A stretch of DNA of 64,000 nucleotides, taken from assembly GCF_001613805.1 (NCBI RefSeq), contig NZ_LPVY01000005.1:248001-312000 (forward strand), read 5' to 3'. A program made the position numbers and the translations under genes. The notes beneath the pieces are model-generated. The model saw only the letters and a list, made by a program, of their open reading frames with translations. It had not been told where the DNA came from and searched no databases. Source of the DNA: Thalassospira lucentensis (GTDB lineage: Bacteria > Pseudomonadota > Alphaproteobacteria > Rhodospirillales > Thalassospiraceae). Numbering within the stretch: position 1 is the stretch's first letter; each line of letters begins with the position of its first letter. Shown in pieces: positions 8,461 through 16,956 of the stretch.

Positions 8461-9285
8461 ATGATTGACGACGACAATATCTTTCACCTTCATCTGGTAT
8501 CGGATTCCACCGGTGAAACCGTTGACGGGGTTGCGCGTGCCTGCATCGCGCAATTTCCCGATGTACGCGCACATGAACATGTCTGGTCACTGATCCGCAC
8601 TGATGCGCAGCTTGCCCGTGTTCTGGCCGATATCGAACGCAACCCGGGCATTGTGCTTTATACGGTTTTCGATATGGATATTCGCCGCAAGCTCGAAGAA
8701 GGCTGTCGCCGTCTGCAGGTTCCGCACAGTCATGTACTCGACAACACCATCACCATGATGGCGGGTTATCTGGGGCAGCAATCGCGCGGCCGTACCGGGG
8801 CTCTCCATAAAATGGACGAGGATTACTTCAACCGGATCGAAGCCATTGATTACACCCTATCCCATGATGATGGGCAATCTACCTGGGATCTTGAAGAGGC
8901 CGATGTCGTGATTGTCGGTGTATCGCGCACGTCAAAAACCCCGACCTCGGTCTATCTGGCCAATCGCGGTATCAAAACCGCGAATGTGCCGTTTGTTCCG
9001 GGTTGCCCGTTACCACCGGAACTCGACAAACTCAAAAATCCGCTGGTGGTTGGCCTAATAAAGGATGTCGATCAACTGGTATCGATCCGCAAAAACCGCT
9101 TGCGCCAGATCGAACGGGGTGAGGGCGGGGATTATGTCGACCCGGTTGCCGTGCGAAACGAAGTCCATCAGGCACGCCGTTATTTTACGGATCGCAGCTG
9201 GAAGATTATCAATGTCACAAGGCGTTCGATCGAAGAAACCGCTGCCATCATTCTGTCGACCATGTATGACCGGCGCGGTCATTAA
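8461..9285 (+). CDS. ppsR: PPDK/PEP-synthase regulatory protein (DUF299, PpsR/PDRP type)
   Basis: A 274-aa bifunctional kinase/pyrophosphorylase that switches pyruvate phosphate dikinase or PEP synthase by ADP-dependent phosphorylation and Pi-dependent dephosphorylation. It has the N-terminal HLVSDSTGETV, the P-loop-like GVSRTSKTPTSVYLANRG at about residues 152-170, FVPGCPLPPEL, and a C-terminal WKIINVTRRSIEETAAIIL. It is the first gene on the right of oriC and heads a plus-strand run with maf, aroE, coaE and dnaQ. Which target enzyme it controls cannot be told from this window. Confidence 0.94.
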   Translation: MIDDDNIFHLHLVSDSTGETVDGVARACIAQFPDVRAHEHVWSLIRTDAQLARVLADIERNPGIVLYTVFDMDIRRKLEEGCRRLQVPHSHVLDNTITMMAGYLGQQSRGRTGALHKMDEDYFNRIEAIDYTLSHDDGQSTWDLEEADVVIVGVSRTSKTPTSVYLANRGIKTANVPFVPGCPLPPELDKLKNPLVVGLIKDVDQLVSIRKNRLRQIERGEGGDYVDPVAVRNEVHQARRYFTDRSWKIINVTRRSIEETAAIILSTMYDRRGH

Positions 9286-9318
9286 TTAAGACATCACGTA
9301 ATTACAGGGTACCGATAC

Positions 9319-9915
9319 ATGACCAGACTGATTCTGGCGTCTAGCAGCAAAGCCCGACATTCCATGCTGACAAATGCCGGTGTGGATTGTGAGGCAATTG
9401 CCTCGATGATCGACGAAGACGGTTACAAGCAATCGATGAAGGCCGAAGGTGCCAGTGCTGCCGAAGCTGCCGAAACGCTTGCCGAAATGAAGGCGTTGCG
9501 CATGTATCGGCAGCAACCCGATGGCATCGTTATTGCCGCCGATCAGATGCTGGAATGCAACGGGATCTGGTTTGACAAGCCGCGCGACCGCGATAATACC
9601 CGCGCCCAGCTGCGCGCGCTTCGCGGTAAAACTCATCAGCTGGTTTCGGCAGCGGTGATTTACAAGGAAGGTTCGCGCATCTGGGGTACCATCGATACCG
9701 CCAATCTAACTGTCCGTAACTTCACTGATGAATGGCTCGAAGACTATCTCGATGCTGCCGGGGAAGAGATTTATAACTGTGTTGGCGGTTATCAGCTTGA
9801 AGGTATCGGCGCACAGCTTTTTACCGAAGTCCGCGGTGATTATTTCACTGTGCTTGGTTTGCCGCTTTTGCCGCTGATTGGCTTCTTGCGCGATCACGGT
9901 ATTCTCAAAGCATAA
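9319..9915 (+). CDS. maf: Maf-family nucleoside triphosphate pyrophosphatase
   Basis: 198 aa. The N-terminal LILASSSKARHSMLTNAGV is the Maf substrate loop, and the EEIYNCVGGYQLEGIGAQLF segment and FTVLGLPLLPLIGFLR end are typical. Maf proteins hydrolyse non-canonical or methylated NTPs to NMP and pyrophosphate. The central motif reads VIAADQML where many relatives have GADT, so it belongs to a diverged branch and the exact nucleotide is uncertain. It lies 33 bp after ppsR and 30 bp before aroE, so they probably share a transcript. Confidence 0.9.
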   Translation: MTRLILASSSKARHSMLTNAGVDCEAIASMIDEDGYKQSMKAEGASAAEAAETLAEMKALRMYRQQPDGIVIAADQMLECNGIWFDKPRDRDNTRAQLRALRGKTHQLVSAAVIYKEGSRIWGTIDTANLTVRNFTDEWLEDYLDAAGEEIYNCVGGYQLEGIGAQLFTEVRGDYFTVLGLPLLPLIGFLRDHGILKA

Positions 9916-9945
9916 TAAACGACATTAAGGCAGGAAATTTTCATC

Positions 9946-10812
9946 ATGACTTCGCGGATTCCTTATCGAACGCTGTCGGGGACCTCGCGTCTTGCCGGTG
10001 TGATGGGCTGGCCGGTGTCACATTCCAAATCGCCGCGATTGCATGGCTACTGGCTGGCAAAATACGGGATCGACGGGTCCTATATGCCGCTTCCAGTCGA
10101 ACCGAAGAATTTTCAGGATGCCCTGAAATCCTTGCGTAATCTGGGTTTTTCCGGGGTCAATGTCACCATTCCGCAAAAGGAAATGGCGATGCCCGAATGT
10201 GATGAACTGTCCGACCGTGCCCGTCGCATTGGGGCAGTCAATACCGTGACCTTTGCCAAGGACGGCCGCGTATTGGGCGATAACACCGATGGGTTCGGCT
10301 TTATCGAAAACCTTCGCCAGGAAGCTCCGGATATCGATTTTGCATCAGGTCCTGCGGTGGTGTTGGGGGCGGGCGGGGCGTCACGGTCGGTTTTGGTTGC
10401 CTTGCTTGACGAAGGAATCCTTGAAATCCGCATCGCCAACCGGACACGCAAACGTGCCGATGATCTGGCGGCCGAGATTAACGATCCGCGCATCAAAGTG
10501 GTGAACTGGCCGCTTGATCCGGCGGATTTGGCCGATGCGTCGCTTGTGGTTAATACCACAAGCCTTGGTATGGTCGGGCAGCCGAAACTTGAAATCGATC
10601 TTGAAGGTTTGCCAAAAACCGCCCTTGTGACCGATATCGTTTACGCGCCGCTGATCACTGATCTGCTGGCACAGGCCAAAAAACGTGGTAATCCGGTGGT
10701 TGATGGGCTGGGCATGCTGTTGCATCAGGCACGTCCGGGATTCCATCGCTGGTTCGGGATTGATCCGGAAGTCACGCCAGAGCTTCGCGAATTTGTTCTT
10801 TCGCCGGATTAA
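9946..10812 (+). CDS. aroE: AroE, shikimate dehydrogenase
   Basis: 288 aa. It reduces 3-dehydroshikimate to shikimate with NADPH. The shikimate-binding GWPVSHSKSPRLHGYWL, the catalytic-Lys motif GVNVTIPQKE, GAVNTV and DNTDGFGF are followed by the Rossmann loop VLGAGGASRSVLVAL and ANRTRKRA, whose arginines favour NADP(H). The C-terminus carries DGLGMLLHQARPGFHRWFG. All catalytic residues are in place. Confidence 0.97.
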   Translation: MTSRIPYRTLSGTSRLAGVMGWPVSHSKSPRLHGYWLAKYGIDGSYMPLPVEPKNFQDALKSLRNLGFSGVNVTIPQKEMAMPECDELSDRARRIGAVNTVTFAKDGRVLGDNTDGFGFIENLRQEAPDIDFASGPAVVLGAGGASRSVLVALLDEGILEIRIANRTRKRADDLAAEINDPRIKVVNWPLDPADLADASLVVNTTSLGMVGQPKLEIDLEGLPKTALVTDIVYAPLITDLLAQAKKRGNPVVDGLGMLLHQARPGFHRWFGIDPEVTPELREFVLSPD

Positions 10813-10843
10813 TCCGAATTAAGATCACAGGGCACTATTTATT

Positions 10844-11437
10844 ATGGTTATTTTGGGACTGACCGGGTCCATCGGCATGGGTAAATCGACCGCGGCGGGG
10901 ATGTTTCGTTATCTTGGCGTGCCGGTCCATGATGCCGACGCGAGCGTCCATCGTTTGATGGTACCGGGCGGGGCGGCGTTTGATCCTATCATCTCCGTAT
11001 TCCCCGATGTTCTGAAAGACGGCCGGATTGATCGCCAGATACTGGGGGCAATCGTTTTTGCCGATTCCGATGCGCTGAAACGTCTTGAAGCCGTCCTGCA
11101 CCCGCTGGTTCGGGCTGAAGAAAACAGATTTCTCAAACTTAACCGTCTGGCGCAAAGATCACTGGTTGTGCTGGATATTCCACTTCTGTTTGAAACAGCA
11201 GGTGAAAAACGCTGTGATCACGTTGCTGTGGTATCAGCACCAGAATTCATTCAACGCCAACGTGTTATGGCGCGATCAGGGATGACGGAGGCCAAATTTT
11301 CCGCCATTCTTGCCAAACAGATGCCGGATCGCGAAAAACGTCGCAAAGCTGATTTTATCGTTCCGACAGGCTTGGGTCGGGCTGTAACTTTCGCTACGAT
11401 ACGAACCATCGTTGACCAACTGGAAAATCGGACCTGA
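10844..11437 (+). CDS. coaE: CoaE, dephospho-CoA kinase
   Basis: 197 aa. The last step of coenzyme A synthesis, phosphorylation of the ribose 3'-OH. The P-loop is [12 protein letters not shown] at residues 5-16, followed by [12 protein letters not shown] with the catalytic Asp, VLHPLVR, and the lid region with [10 protein letters not shown]. The stop codon is one base before the dnaQ ATG, so the two are co-translated. Confidence 0.96.
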   Translation: MVILGLTGSIGMGKSTAAGMFRYLGVPVHDADASVHRLMVPGGAAFDPIISVFPDVLKDGRIDRQILGAIVFADSDALKRLEAVLHPLVRAEENRFLKLNRLAQRSLVVLDIPLLFETAGEKRCDHVAVVSAPEFIQRQRVMARSGMTEAKFSAILAKQMPDREKRRKADFIVPTGLGRAVTFATIRTIVDQLENRT

Positions 11438-11438
11438 T

Positions 11439-12143
11439 ATGCGTGAAATTGTCCTTGATACGGAAACTACAGGCCTTGATCCCTATGCTGACCATCGCCT
11501 TGTGGAAATCGGGTGTATCGAGCTTTTCAATCACATGCCGACCGGGCGGCAATATCACCAATATATCAACCCGCAGCGTCCAATGCCCAAAGAGGCATTC
11601 GATGTCCACGGTCTTGGCGACGATTTCCTCAAAGACCAGCCGGTCTTCGCGGAGGTGGTAGACGATTTTCTCGAATTTATCGGTGATGATTCACATCTCG
11701 TGATCCATAACGCTGCATTCGATATGAAGTTTCTGAATGCGGAACTTGAATGGTTGAGCAAGCCGAAAATAGCGATGGACCGCGCGATTGATACCGTGCA
11801 GATGGCGCGCAAAAAATTCCCCGGATCCCCGGTCAGTCTTGATGCGCTATGCCGCCGCTTCAAAATTGATAACTCGAACCGTACTTTGCACGGGGCGCTA
11901 CTCGATTCCGACCTTCTTGCATTGGTTTATCTTGAACTGCTGGGTGGCCGGCAGCACGGCCTTTCGCTTGATTCCAAGGTTACTAAAAAGGTTGTTATTG
12001 ATACGCCGCGCATTGTGGGGCCAAAAGAAAACTACCTGGAACCAAGACCACATATTCTCAGTGAAGATGAGCTTGCAGCGCACCAGAGTTATATTGAGAA
12101 AAAGTTCTCTGCTGCCATCTGGCTCAAGCGCGAAGAAGTTTGA
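11439..12143 (+). CDS. dnaQ: DnaQ, DNA polymerase III epsilon subunit (proofreading exonuclease)
   Basis: 234 aa. A DEDDh 3'-5' exonuclease: ExoI DTETTGLD with the first two acids, Exo[16 protein letters not shown], and ExoIII with [17 protein letters not shown], which supplies the catalytic His and the last Asp. A C-terminal extension probably binds the polymerase alpha subunit. The ATG directly after the coaE stop was used; it puts the ExoI motif at residue 6. Confidence 0.96.
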   Translation: MREIVLDTETTGLDPYADHRLVEIGCIELFNHMPTGRQYHQYINPQRPMPKEAFDVHGLGDDFLKDQPVFAEVVDDFLEFIGDDSHLVIHNAAFDMKFLNAELEWLSKPKIAMDRAIDTVQMARKKFPGSPVSLDALCRRFKIDNSNRTLHGALLDSDLLALVYLELLGGRQHGLSLDSKVTKKVVIDTPRIVGPKENYLEPRPHILSEDELAAHQSYIEKKFSAAIWLKREEV

Positions 12144-12153
12144 TGTGACCGGC

Positions 12154-13146
12154 ATGTTTTTCCGATATGCCGCTTTTTCGAAATTTAGCTCTCTTCTCCA
12201 AATCCTCTCGTCACTTTTTCAACGTCTATTCTTGGGCCGGTCGGTTTTTAAAGGGTCGGACATTATCGGCCGTTCGGTGATTGCTCTACTGGTGTTGGCA
12301 TTTGCGGTACGGGATGTTCGAGCGCAATACCTGCCCGAACCCGAAATTCCGGTTCAGCCGCAGACAACAGACAGTTTTATCAATGGGAAACTTGCTTATA
12401 CCATCCACCGGTCAGAAGGTGGTGGTGATCCTATTCGTCCCGAACCTGGTTATTTCGATGATCTTGTCGTCTCGGTCTTTCAGGATGCCGATCTGCCTTA
12501 TGTCATTGCCGAGCAGGCGCCTTGGAAACGCGTCATGGAACAGGCAATGCAGGGAGCCCGGCATGTTATCTATCCGACAACTCGCACGGCTGACCGCGAG
12601 GACAGCTTTAAATGGGTTGGCCCGATCAGCCGCACGATCTGGAACCTGTATGGTTACGCGGACGCGAAATGGCAAAACATGCCGTTCGAGGAAATCCTTG
12701 CTTCGGCCCGGATCGGGGTTTTGCTGGGATCTGCTCGCGAACCTTATTTGCGCAGACGTGGCGCTCAGCAGCTTGTTCTGGTGCCGCGTGAAGACCTTCT
12801 ACTGCCGATGCTGCAGGCCGACCGAGTTGATCTGATTGCGATTGGTGGTTCTGTATTGCGACACTATCGCGACATTGTTGATCCCAGCGCACAGCAACGC
12901 GACATTGACGGCATTTTGCCCTATCGCAGCTGTTTCCTCTATATGGCGATCAGTAACGCTGCTCCGGTTGATGAAGTAGAAACTCTACAAAATTCCCTTG
13001 ATAAGAATAAGAAAAGTGGTCAATTCATCGAATTGCGCGAAAAACATGGCCTATCTTCGGATACCGACAGCGCCTTTTTGCGGGCAATGTTGAATCTCGA
13101 TAATAACGGTGTCGCCTGTCTTGATCTTTTCGGGCGAGATGACTGA
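12154..13146 (+). CDS. Periplasmic solute-binding protein, family 3-like
   Basis: About 330 aa. A hydrophobic stretch (IIGRSVIALLVLAFAVRDVRA) some 35-55 residues in looks like a signal peptide or anchor. It is followed by a domain with the family-3 pattern: YFDDLVVSVFQDADLPYVIAEQAPWKRVMEQAMQG, then YPTTRTADREDSFKWVGPISR, which is the DREKxFxFSxP-like region of amino-acid or polar-solute binders, and GVLLGSAREPYL. No permease or ATPase is adjacent, so it may be an orphan. An in-frame GTG 9 bp upstream is an alternative start. The ligand is unknown. Confidence 0.75.
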   Translation: MFFRYAAFSKFSSLLQILSSLFQRLFLGRSVFKGSDIIGRSVIALLVLAFAVRDVRAQYLPEPEIPVQPQTTDSFINGKLAYTIHRSEGGGDPIRPEPGYFDDLVVSVFQDADLPYVIAEQAPWKRVMEQAMQGARHVIYPTTRTADREDSFKWVGPISRTIWNLYGYADAKWQNMPFEEILASARIGVLLGSAREPYLRRRGAQQLVLVPREDLLLPMLQADRVDLIAIGGSVLRHYRDIVDPSAQQRDIDGILPYRSCFLYMAISNAAPVDEVETLQNSLDKNKKSGQFIELREKHGLSSDTDSAFLRAMLNLDNNGVACLDLFGRDD

Positions 13147-13483
13147 CACAGTTTGTGAAGACGCGGACATGCTGCGATCACCCGGTGCCAAAAACGCGGT
13201 TTCTGAAACCGGCAGCCTGATGCTGCAAAGGGGGGCGGATATGCCTTATACGCTTCCCGATACCCATATTGCGGTTTTGAAAGCCAGCGATATCGTTGGA
13301 ACTTATGAAGAAGTATGGCCGCGGTTGCGCGAACGGGAAGGAAACGGCAATATGCCGCGAACATTCCTTTGGGTGATGGGCCCGTCGCGAACAGGCGATA
13401 TCGAACAGACGATACAGCTGGGTGCGCACGGACCGCGCCGTTTGCATATCGTTCTGGTGGATGACACAAAAGAAAACTCATAA
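13139..13483 (+). CDS. LUD (LutC/YkgG-like) domain protein, N-terminally truncated
   Basis: 114 aa matching only the C-terminal half of LUD proteins: AVSETGSLML, LPDTHIAVLKASDIVGTYEEVW, then GPSRTGDIEQTIQLGAHGPRRLHIVLVDD. Full LUD proteins are about 200-230 aa, so the first half is missing. The ATG overlaps the preceding stop region by 8 bp and the end overlaps smr by 23 bp, so the ORF is embedded in an overlapping gene string. It may be a surviving small protein or a decaying remnant. Confidence 0.72.
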   Translation: MTDTVCEDADMLRSPGAKNAVSETGSLMLQRGADMPYTLPDTHIAVLKASDIVGTYEEVWPRLREREGNGNMPRTFLWVMGPSRTGDIEQTIQLGAHGPRRLHIVLVDDTKENS

Positions 13484-14108
13484 AAGACGGCGCTCCGTTA
13501 GCGACGAAGAAAAAGCCCTTTGGGAAATCTTCACGCGTGATGTCAAACCCTTGCGTTCCAAACAGCGAAAGGGCAGTGAAACCGTGTTCGAGCTGGACAA
13601 GGATCATCCCAAAAGCGATACGGCGATGCCGCTTCCTGACGATCTGCAGGGTGAAATCAACAAGGCGGAAGAAGTCCGGGCCGTGCGAAACCTGCCGTCC
13701 GCGCGTAATGCTGATCGCGGACCGCAGATCAAAAACCGCGCCTTGGTCGAACTTGAACCGGGTGTTACCGACAATATCGATAAATCGACGGCCAAAAAAT
13801 TCCAGAAAGGCCAGATGTCAATTGATGGTCGTATTGATCTGCACGGTATGACCCAGGATGTAGCCCATCATGCGCTTAACGCGTTTATTGAAGATAGCTG
13901 GCGAGCCGGAAAACGTTGCGTTCTGGTGATCACCGGTAAGGGATCGCGCGCCGATGAATATGGCCGCACCGGTCTTTTACGACAACGCACGCCGCAATGG
14001 CTTAGCGCGCCACGCCTGCGTACCCGCATTCTTGCCATCAGCGAAGCCCGTATCCAGCACGGCGGATCGGGCGCTTTTTATGTTCTGCTGAAACGGAGAC
14101 GCCCGTGA
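13461..14108 (+). CDS. Smr-domain protein
   Basis: 215 aa. A charged, Lys/Arg-rich N-terminal half is followed by a C-terminal Smr domain at about residues 120-212: RIDLHGMTQDVAHHALNAFIED, VLVITGKGS, then LRTRILAISEARIQHGGSGAFYVLLKR. The LHGM and GSGAFYVLLKR motifs are those of nuclease-type Smr domains, which cut branched DNA or mRNA. The ATG at 13461 puts the basic N-terminus in frame. Its stop overlaps the next gene by 4 bp. Confidence 0.9.
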   Translation: MTQKKTHKRRRSVSDEEKALWEIFTRDVKPLRSKQRKGSETVFELDKDHPKSDTAMPLPDDLQGEINKAEEVRAVRNLPSARNADRGPQIKNRALVELEPGVTDNIDKSTAKKFQKGQMSIDGRIDLHGMTQDVAHHALNAFIEDSWRAGKRCVLVITGKGSRADEYGRTGLLRQRTPQWLSAPRLRTRILAISEARIQHGGSGAFYVLLKRRRP

Positions 14109-14464
14109 CACCCTTTGGCAATCGTATTCGCGAATTACGGGCGCGGCACAATGTCACCCTGACAGATATGGCAAACGCCTTGCAGCTTTCGCCGGCTTAT
14201 CTTTCTGCCCTTGAACACGGACATCGCGGTCGGCCAAGCCCTGGTCTGGTGCAGCAAATCTGCGGTTATTTCAATCTCGTCTGGGATGAAGTTGACGAAA
14301 TCAAACGTCTGGCACAGCTTTCCCATCCGAAGGTAACAGTCGATACAGCGGGGCTTGAACCGGAGGCAACCGAACTGGCCAATCTTTTGTCGGAACGGAT
14401 TGCCGGTTTAAGCGATGATCAGCTTGCCCGAATGCTGGCTATCATCAGCGAACGGGTCGGTTGA
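14105..14464 (+). CDS. XRE-family helix-turn-helix regulator
   Basis: 119 aa with a GTG start that overlaps the smr stop (GTGA). The HTH covers residues 6-60: IRELRARHNVTLTDMANALQLSPAYLSALEHGHRGRPSPGLVQQI. A short C-terminal helix region follows. It is likely translated together with Smr. The operator and target are unknown. An Smr-XRE pair of this kind follows mltA in several alphaproteobacteria, as far as I recall. Confidence 0.88.
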   Translation: MTPFGNRIRELRARHNVTLTDMANALQLSPAYLSALEHGHRGRPSPGLVQQICGYFNLVWDEVDEIKRLAQLSHPKVTVDTAGLEPEATELANLLSERIAGLSDDQLARMLAIISERVG

Positions 14465-14799
14465 GCAGAATCCACGTGATCGGTTCGCCGGTTGGTTGAA
14501 GGATATCTTTCGCCGCTTCGAGCCGGGCAGACGGCGTAGGGATGGCAGTTCTGCAACAGGTACAGGTGATATTGCCTTAATGGCGTGAAACACGGTTTGA
14601 CTATTGGTTCAATCGGAGTTATCAATCTGTGGTGTTTCACACCTGAAACATGAAACAGTCCTGCCTGCTTCACAACTACAAGGTTACGACCGGTCCGCAG
14701 AAACTATGATCTGCCTGACCGTCAACCGCATTCCTTTCTTTACATCTCCTCCTTCAATCATCGCCCTTCCCGGCAATCACAAGATCATTAAACGCACAT
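14465..14799 (+). promoter_or_regulatory. rho leader region
   Basis: 335 bp without a gene, probably the promoter and leader of rho, which is autoregulated in many bacteria. It holds GTGAAACAC (14585-14593) and GTGTTTCAC (14632-14640), which pair across 38 nt. TGTTTCAC-AC-CTGAAACA (14633-14650) resembles a parS with a 2-bp insertion. No tRNA or riboswitch signature was seen. Confidence 0.4.
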
Positions 14800-16062
14800 A
14801 TGCATCTTCAGGAACTCAAAAAGAAATCCCCGACGGAGCTTCTTGCCCTGTCCGAGGAACTCGAAATCGAAAACGCCAGCACGCTCCGTAAACAGGAGCT
14901 GATGTTTGCAATTCTCAAACAGCTGGCTGAAAACGATCATGCTATTTTCGGCGAAGGCGTGTTGGAGGTTCTGCCGGACGGCTTCGGCTTCCTGCGCAGT
15001 CCCGAGGCAAACTACCTTGCCGGTCCGGACGATATCTATGTCTCGCCAAGCCAGGTGCGCCGCTTTGGTCTGCGCACGGGTGACACGGTTGAAGGCCAGA
15101 TTCGTTCGCCCAAGGAAGGCGAGCGTTATTTCGCGCTACTCAAGGTCGACAAAGTCAACTTTGATGCGCCCGAAAAAGTCCGCCATCGCATCAATTTCGA
15201 TAACCTGACCCCGCTTTACCCGGACGAGCCGCTCAAGATGGAGCGTCACCTCGATCAGGAAGGCAACAAGGACATCACCAACCGTGTGATCGAACTTGTT
15301 TCGCCTTTGGGTAAAGGTCAGCGTGCCCTGATCGTCGCGCCACCGCGCACCGGTAAAACCGTGATGCTGCAAAACATTGCGCATGCGATTGAGGAAAACC
15401 ATCCGGAAGCCTATCTGATCGTTCTTCTGATCGATGAACGTCCGGAAGAAGTGACCGACATGGATCGCTCGGTGAAAGGCGAGGTCATCAGTTCGACCTT
15501 TGACGAACCGGCACAGCGTCACGTCCAGGTTACCGAAATGGTTCTGGAAAAGGCAAAACGCCTGGTCGAGCACAAGCATGATGTCGTCATCCTGCTGGAC
15601 TCGATCACCCGCCTTGCACGCGCTTACAACACCGTTGTTCCGAGCTCAGGCAAGGTTCTGACCGGTGGTGTCGATGCCAACGCCCTGCAGCGCCCGAAAC
15701 GCTTCTTCGGTGCCGCACGTAACATTGAAGAAGGCGGCTCGCTGACCATTATCGCAACCGCGCTGATCGATACCGGCTCGCGCATGGACGAGGTCATCTT
15801 TGAAGAATTCAAAGGGACCGGTAACTCTGAGCTTATTCTGGATCGTAAACTGTCTGACAAGCGTATCTTCCCGGCGATCGATATCCTTAAATCGGGTACC
15901 CGTAAGGAAGAATTGCTGGTTGAGAAAAGCGCGCTTTCCAAAATGTGGGTTCTGCGCCGTATTCTCAACCCGATGGGTCCGCAGGACGCGATGGAATTCC
16001 TGCTTGGCAAACTCAAATCGACGAAGAACAATGACGATTTCTTCGATTCAATGAATGGTTAA
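14800..16062 (+). CDS. rho: Rho, transcription termination factor
   Basis: 420 aa, full length. The N-terminal helical domain ([21 protein letters not shown]) is followed by the RNA-binding cold-shock-like domain with [16 protein letters not shown] and [16 protein letters not shown]. The RecA-type ATPase then has P-loop [15 protein letters not shown] at about residues 178-192, Walker [17 protein letters not shown] and the Q-loop/R-loop region. It is a hexameric RNA helicase. It is normally close to hemJ/hemE in relatives; here it lies on the other side of oriC. Confidence 0.98.
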   Translation: MHLQELKKKSPTELLALSEELEIENASTLRKQELMFAILKQLAENDHAIFGEGVLEVLPDGFGFLRSPEANYLAGPDDIYVSPSQVRRFGLRTGDTVEGQIRSPKEGERYFALLKVDKVNFDAPEKVRHRINFDNLTPLYPDEPLKMERHLDQEGNKDITNRVIELVSPLGKGQRALIVAPPRTGKTVMLQNIAHAIEENHPEAYLIVLLIDERPEEVTDMDRSVKGEVISSTFDEPAQRHVQVTEMVLEKAKRLVEHKHDVVILLDSITRLARAYNTVVPSSGKVLTGGVDANALQRPKRFFGAARNIEEGGSLTIIATALIDTGSRMDEVIFEEFKGTGNSELILDRKLSDKRIFPAIDILKSGTRKEELLVEKSALSKMWVLRRILNPMGPQDAMEFLLGKLKSTKNNDDFFDSMNG

Positions 16063-16095
16063 TCGTAGTTCGATCCTGTAATCGAACTATCATTG

Positions 16096-16127
16096 AAAAC
16101 CCCCGGCAATCTGCCGGGGGTTTTTGT
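16096..16127 (+). terminator. Terminator of rho
   Basis: A near-perfect GC-rich hairpin, left arm 16097-16108 and right arm 16112-16123 with a 3-nt loop, followed by a T-rich tail. It lies about 35 bp after the rho stop. Confidence 0.9.
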
Positions 16128-16181
16128 TTGGTTCTGGCTCGCCTCGGTAAAGCAGTCTGCGTCTGCTACAAGCGGGTCCAT

Positions 16182-16246
16182 TGTGTAGGCGTGCCAAACC
16201 ACTGTGATCTACTTCGCTTGAAGCGAGACTGGCACCTGCCTACATA
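16182..16246. repeat. Compound inverted repeat / hairpin of unknown role
   Basis: TGTAGGC-GTGCCA (16184-16196) pairs with TGGCAC-(CT)-GCCTACA (16230-16244), with extra GU and AU pairs outside. Inside is a second small hairpin (16214-16218 with 16222-16226). The segment sits between the rho terminator and the GNAT gene and has no T-run, so it is not a simple terminator. Confidence 0.5.
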
Positions 16247-16277
16247 GCGCAAAGCATAAATAACATATTGTTTTGCA

Positions 16278-16853
16278 ATGAAAATTACGTTTCCCTCTAC
16301 ACCGATTCAGACAAATCGCCTGTCGCTTCGCCCCTTCATGGCGTGCGATTTTGACCAATATGCTGCCTATCATTCCCAGCCATCGGTCTATCGCTATCTT
16401 TACGCTGCACCTCCAGCGGCAAATGCGCTGACAGAACAGTTTTCCATCGTGCTGACCGCGCCCTTTGATGCTGAAGGCGATGTATTTCGTTTGGCGGTAA
16501 TTAACCGGGACGATGATACCCTCCTAGGAGAGGTTCTTTTGAAACTTGCCAGCATTGCAGCCCTTCAGGCTGAAGTCGGTTATATCTTCAATCCGGATTT
16601 TTCAGGCCACGGCTATGCGACCGAGGCCGTATCGGCGATGATTGATCTTGGTTTCAATCATTTTGGTTTTCACCGGATTTTTGCTCGCCTTGACACCGAA
16701 AATATCGGATCGGTCGGCATTGTTGAACGGCTTGGCCTGCGATGCGAGGCGCATCTGATCGAAAATGATCGCTTCAACGGTGTCTGGGGTGATGAATATA
16801 TCTATGCGGTTCTGGCCGCCGAATGGCAGTTACGCAGCCGCAACCGGGCTTGA
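16278..16853 (+). CDS. GNAT-family N-acetyltransferase
   Basis: 191 aa of the RimJ/RimL type: TNRLSLRPFMACDFDQYAAYHS at the start, then EVGYIFNPDFSGHGYATEAVSAMIDLGF, which is the acetyl-CoA binding motif A, and GFHRIFARLDTENIGSVGIVERLGLRCEAHLIEND. These acetylate protein N-termini, aminoglycosides or small amines; the substrate here is unknown. It is the first of several unrelated genes between rho and mnmE, where relatives often have few or none. Confidence 0.9.
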   Translation: MKITFPSTPIQTNRLSLRPFMACDFDQYAAYHSQPSVYRYLYAAPPAANALTEQFSIVLTAPFDAEGDVFRLAVINRDDDTLLGEVLLKLASIAALQAEVGYIFNPDFSGHGYATEAVSAMIDLGFNHFGFHRIFARLDTENIGSVGIVERLGLRCEAHLIENDRFNGVWGDEYIYAVLAAEWQLRSRNRA

Positions 16854-16873
16854 TCGGCTACTTCTTCGTGGAA

Positions 16874-16889
16874 TGTTTCATGTCAAACA
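16874..16889. repeat. Degenerate parS-like site
   Basis: TGTTTCATGTCAAACA differs from the perfect parS of this window at 2 of 16 positions. It lies between the GNAT and LysE genes. Confidence 0.3.
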
Positions 16890-16956
16890 TTGGCGTTTGA
16901 AAATTCCTTTTGCGCGGTGATAGGGTTTCCTATCAACAGCAAAGGACTTTGGCGTC

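Noticed and set aside
11788-12153. Upstream extension of the solute-binding protein
   Set aside because: It would overlap dnaQ in another frame and add residues without conservation; the signal-like segment starts after the dnaQ stop.
16138-16250. tRNA-like fold after rho
   Set aside because: The inverted arms do not match a cloverleaf and no T-loop consensus is present.
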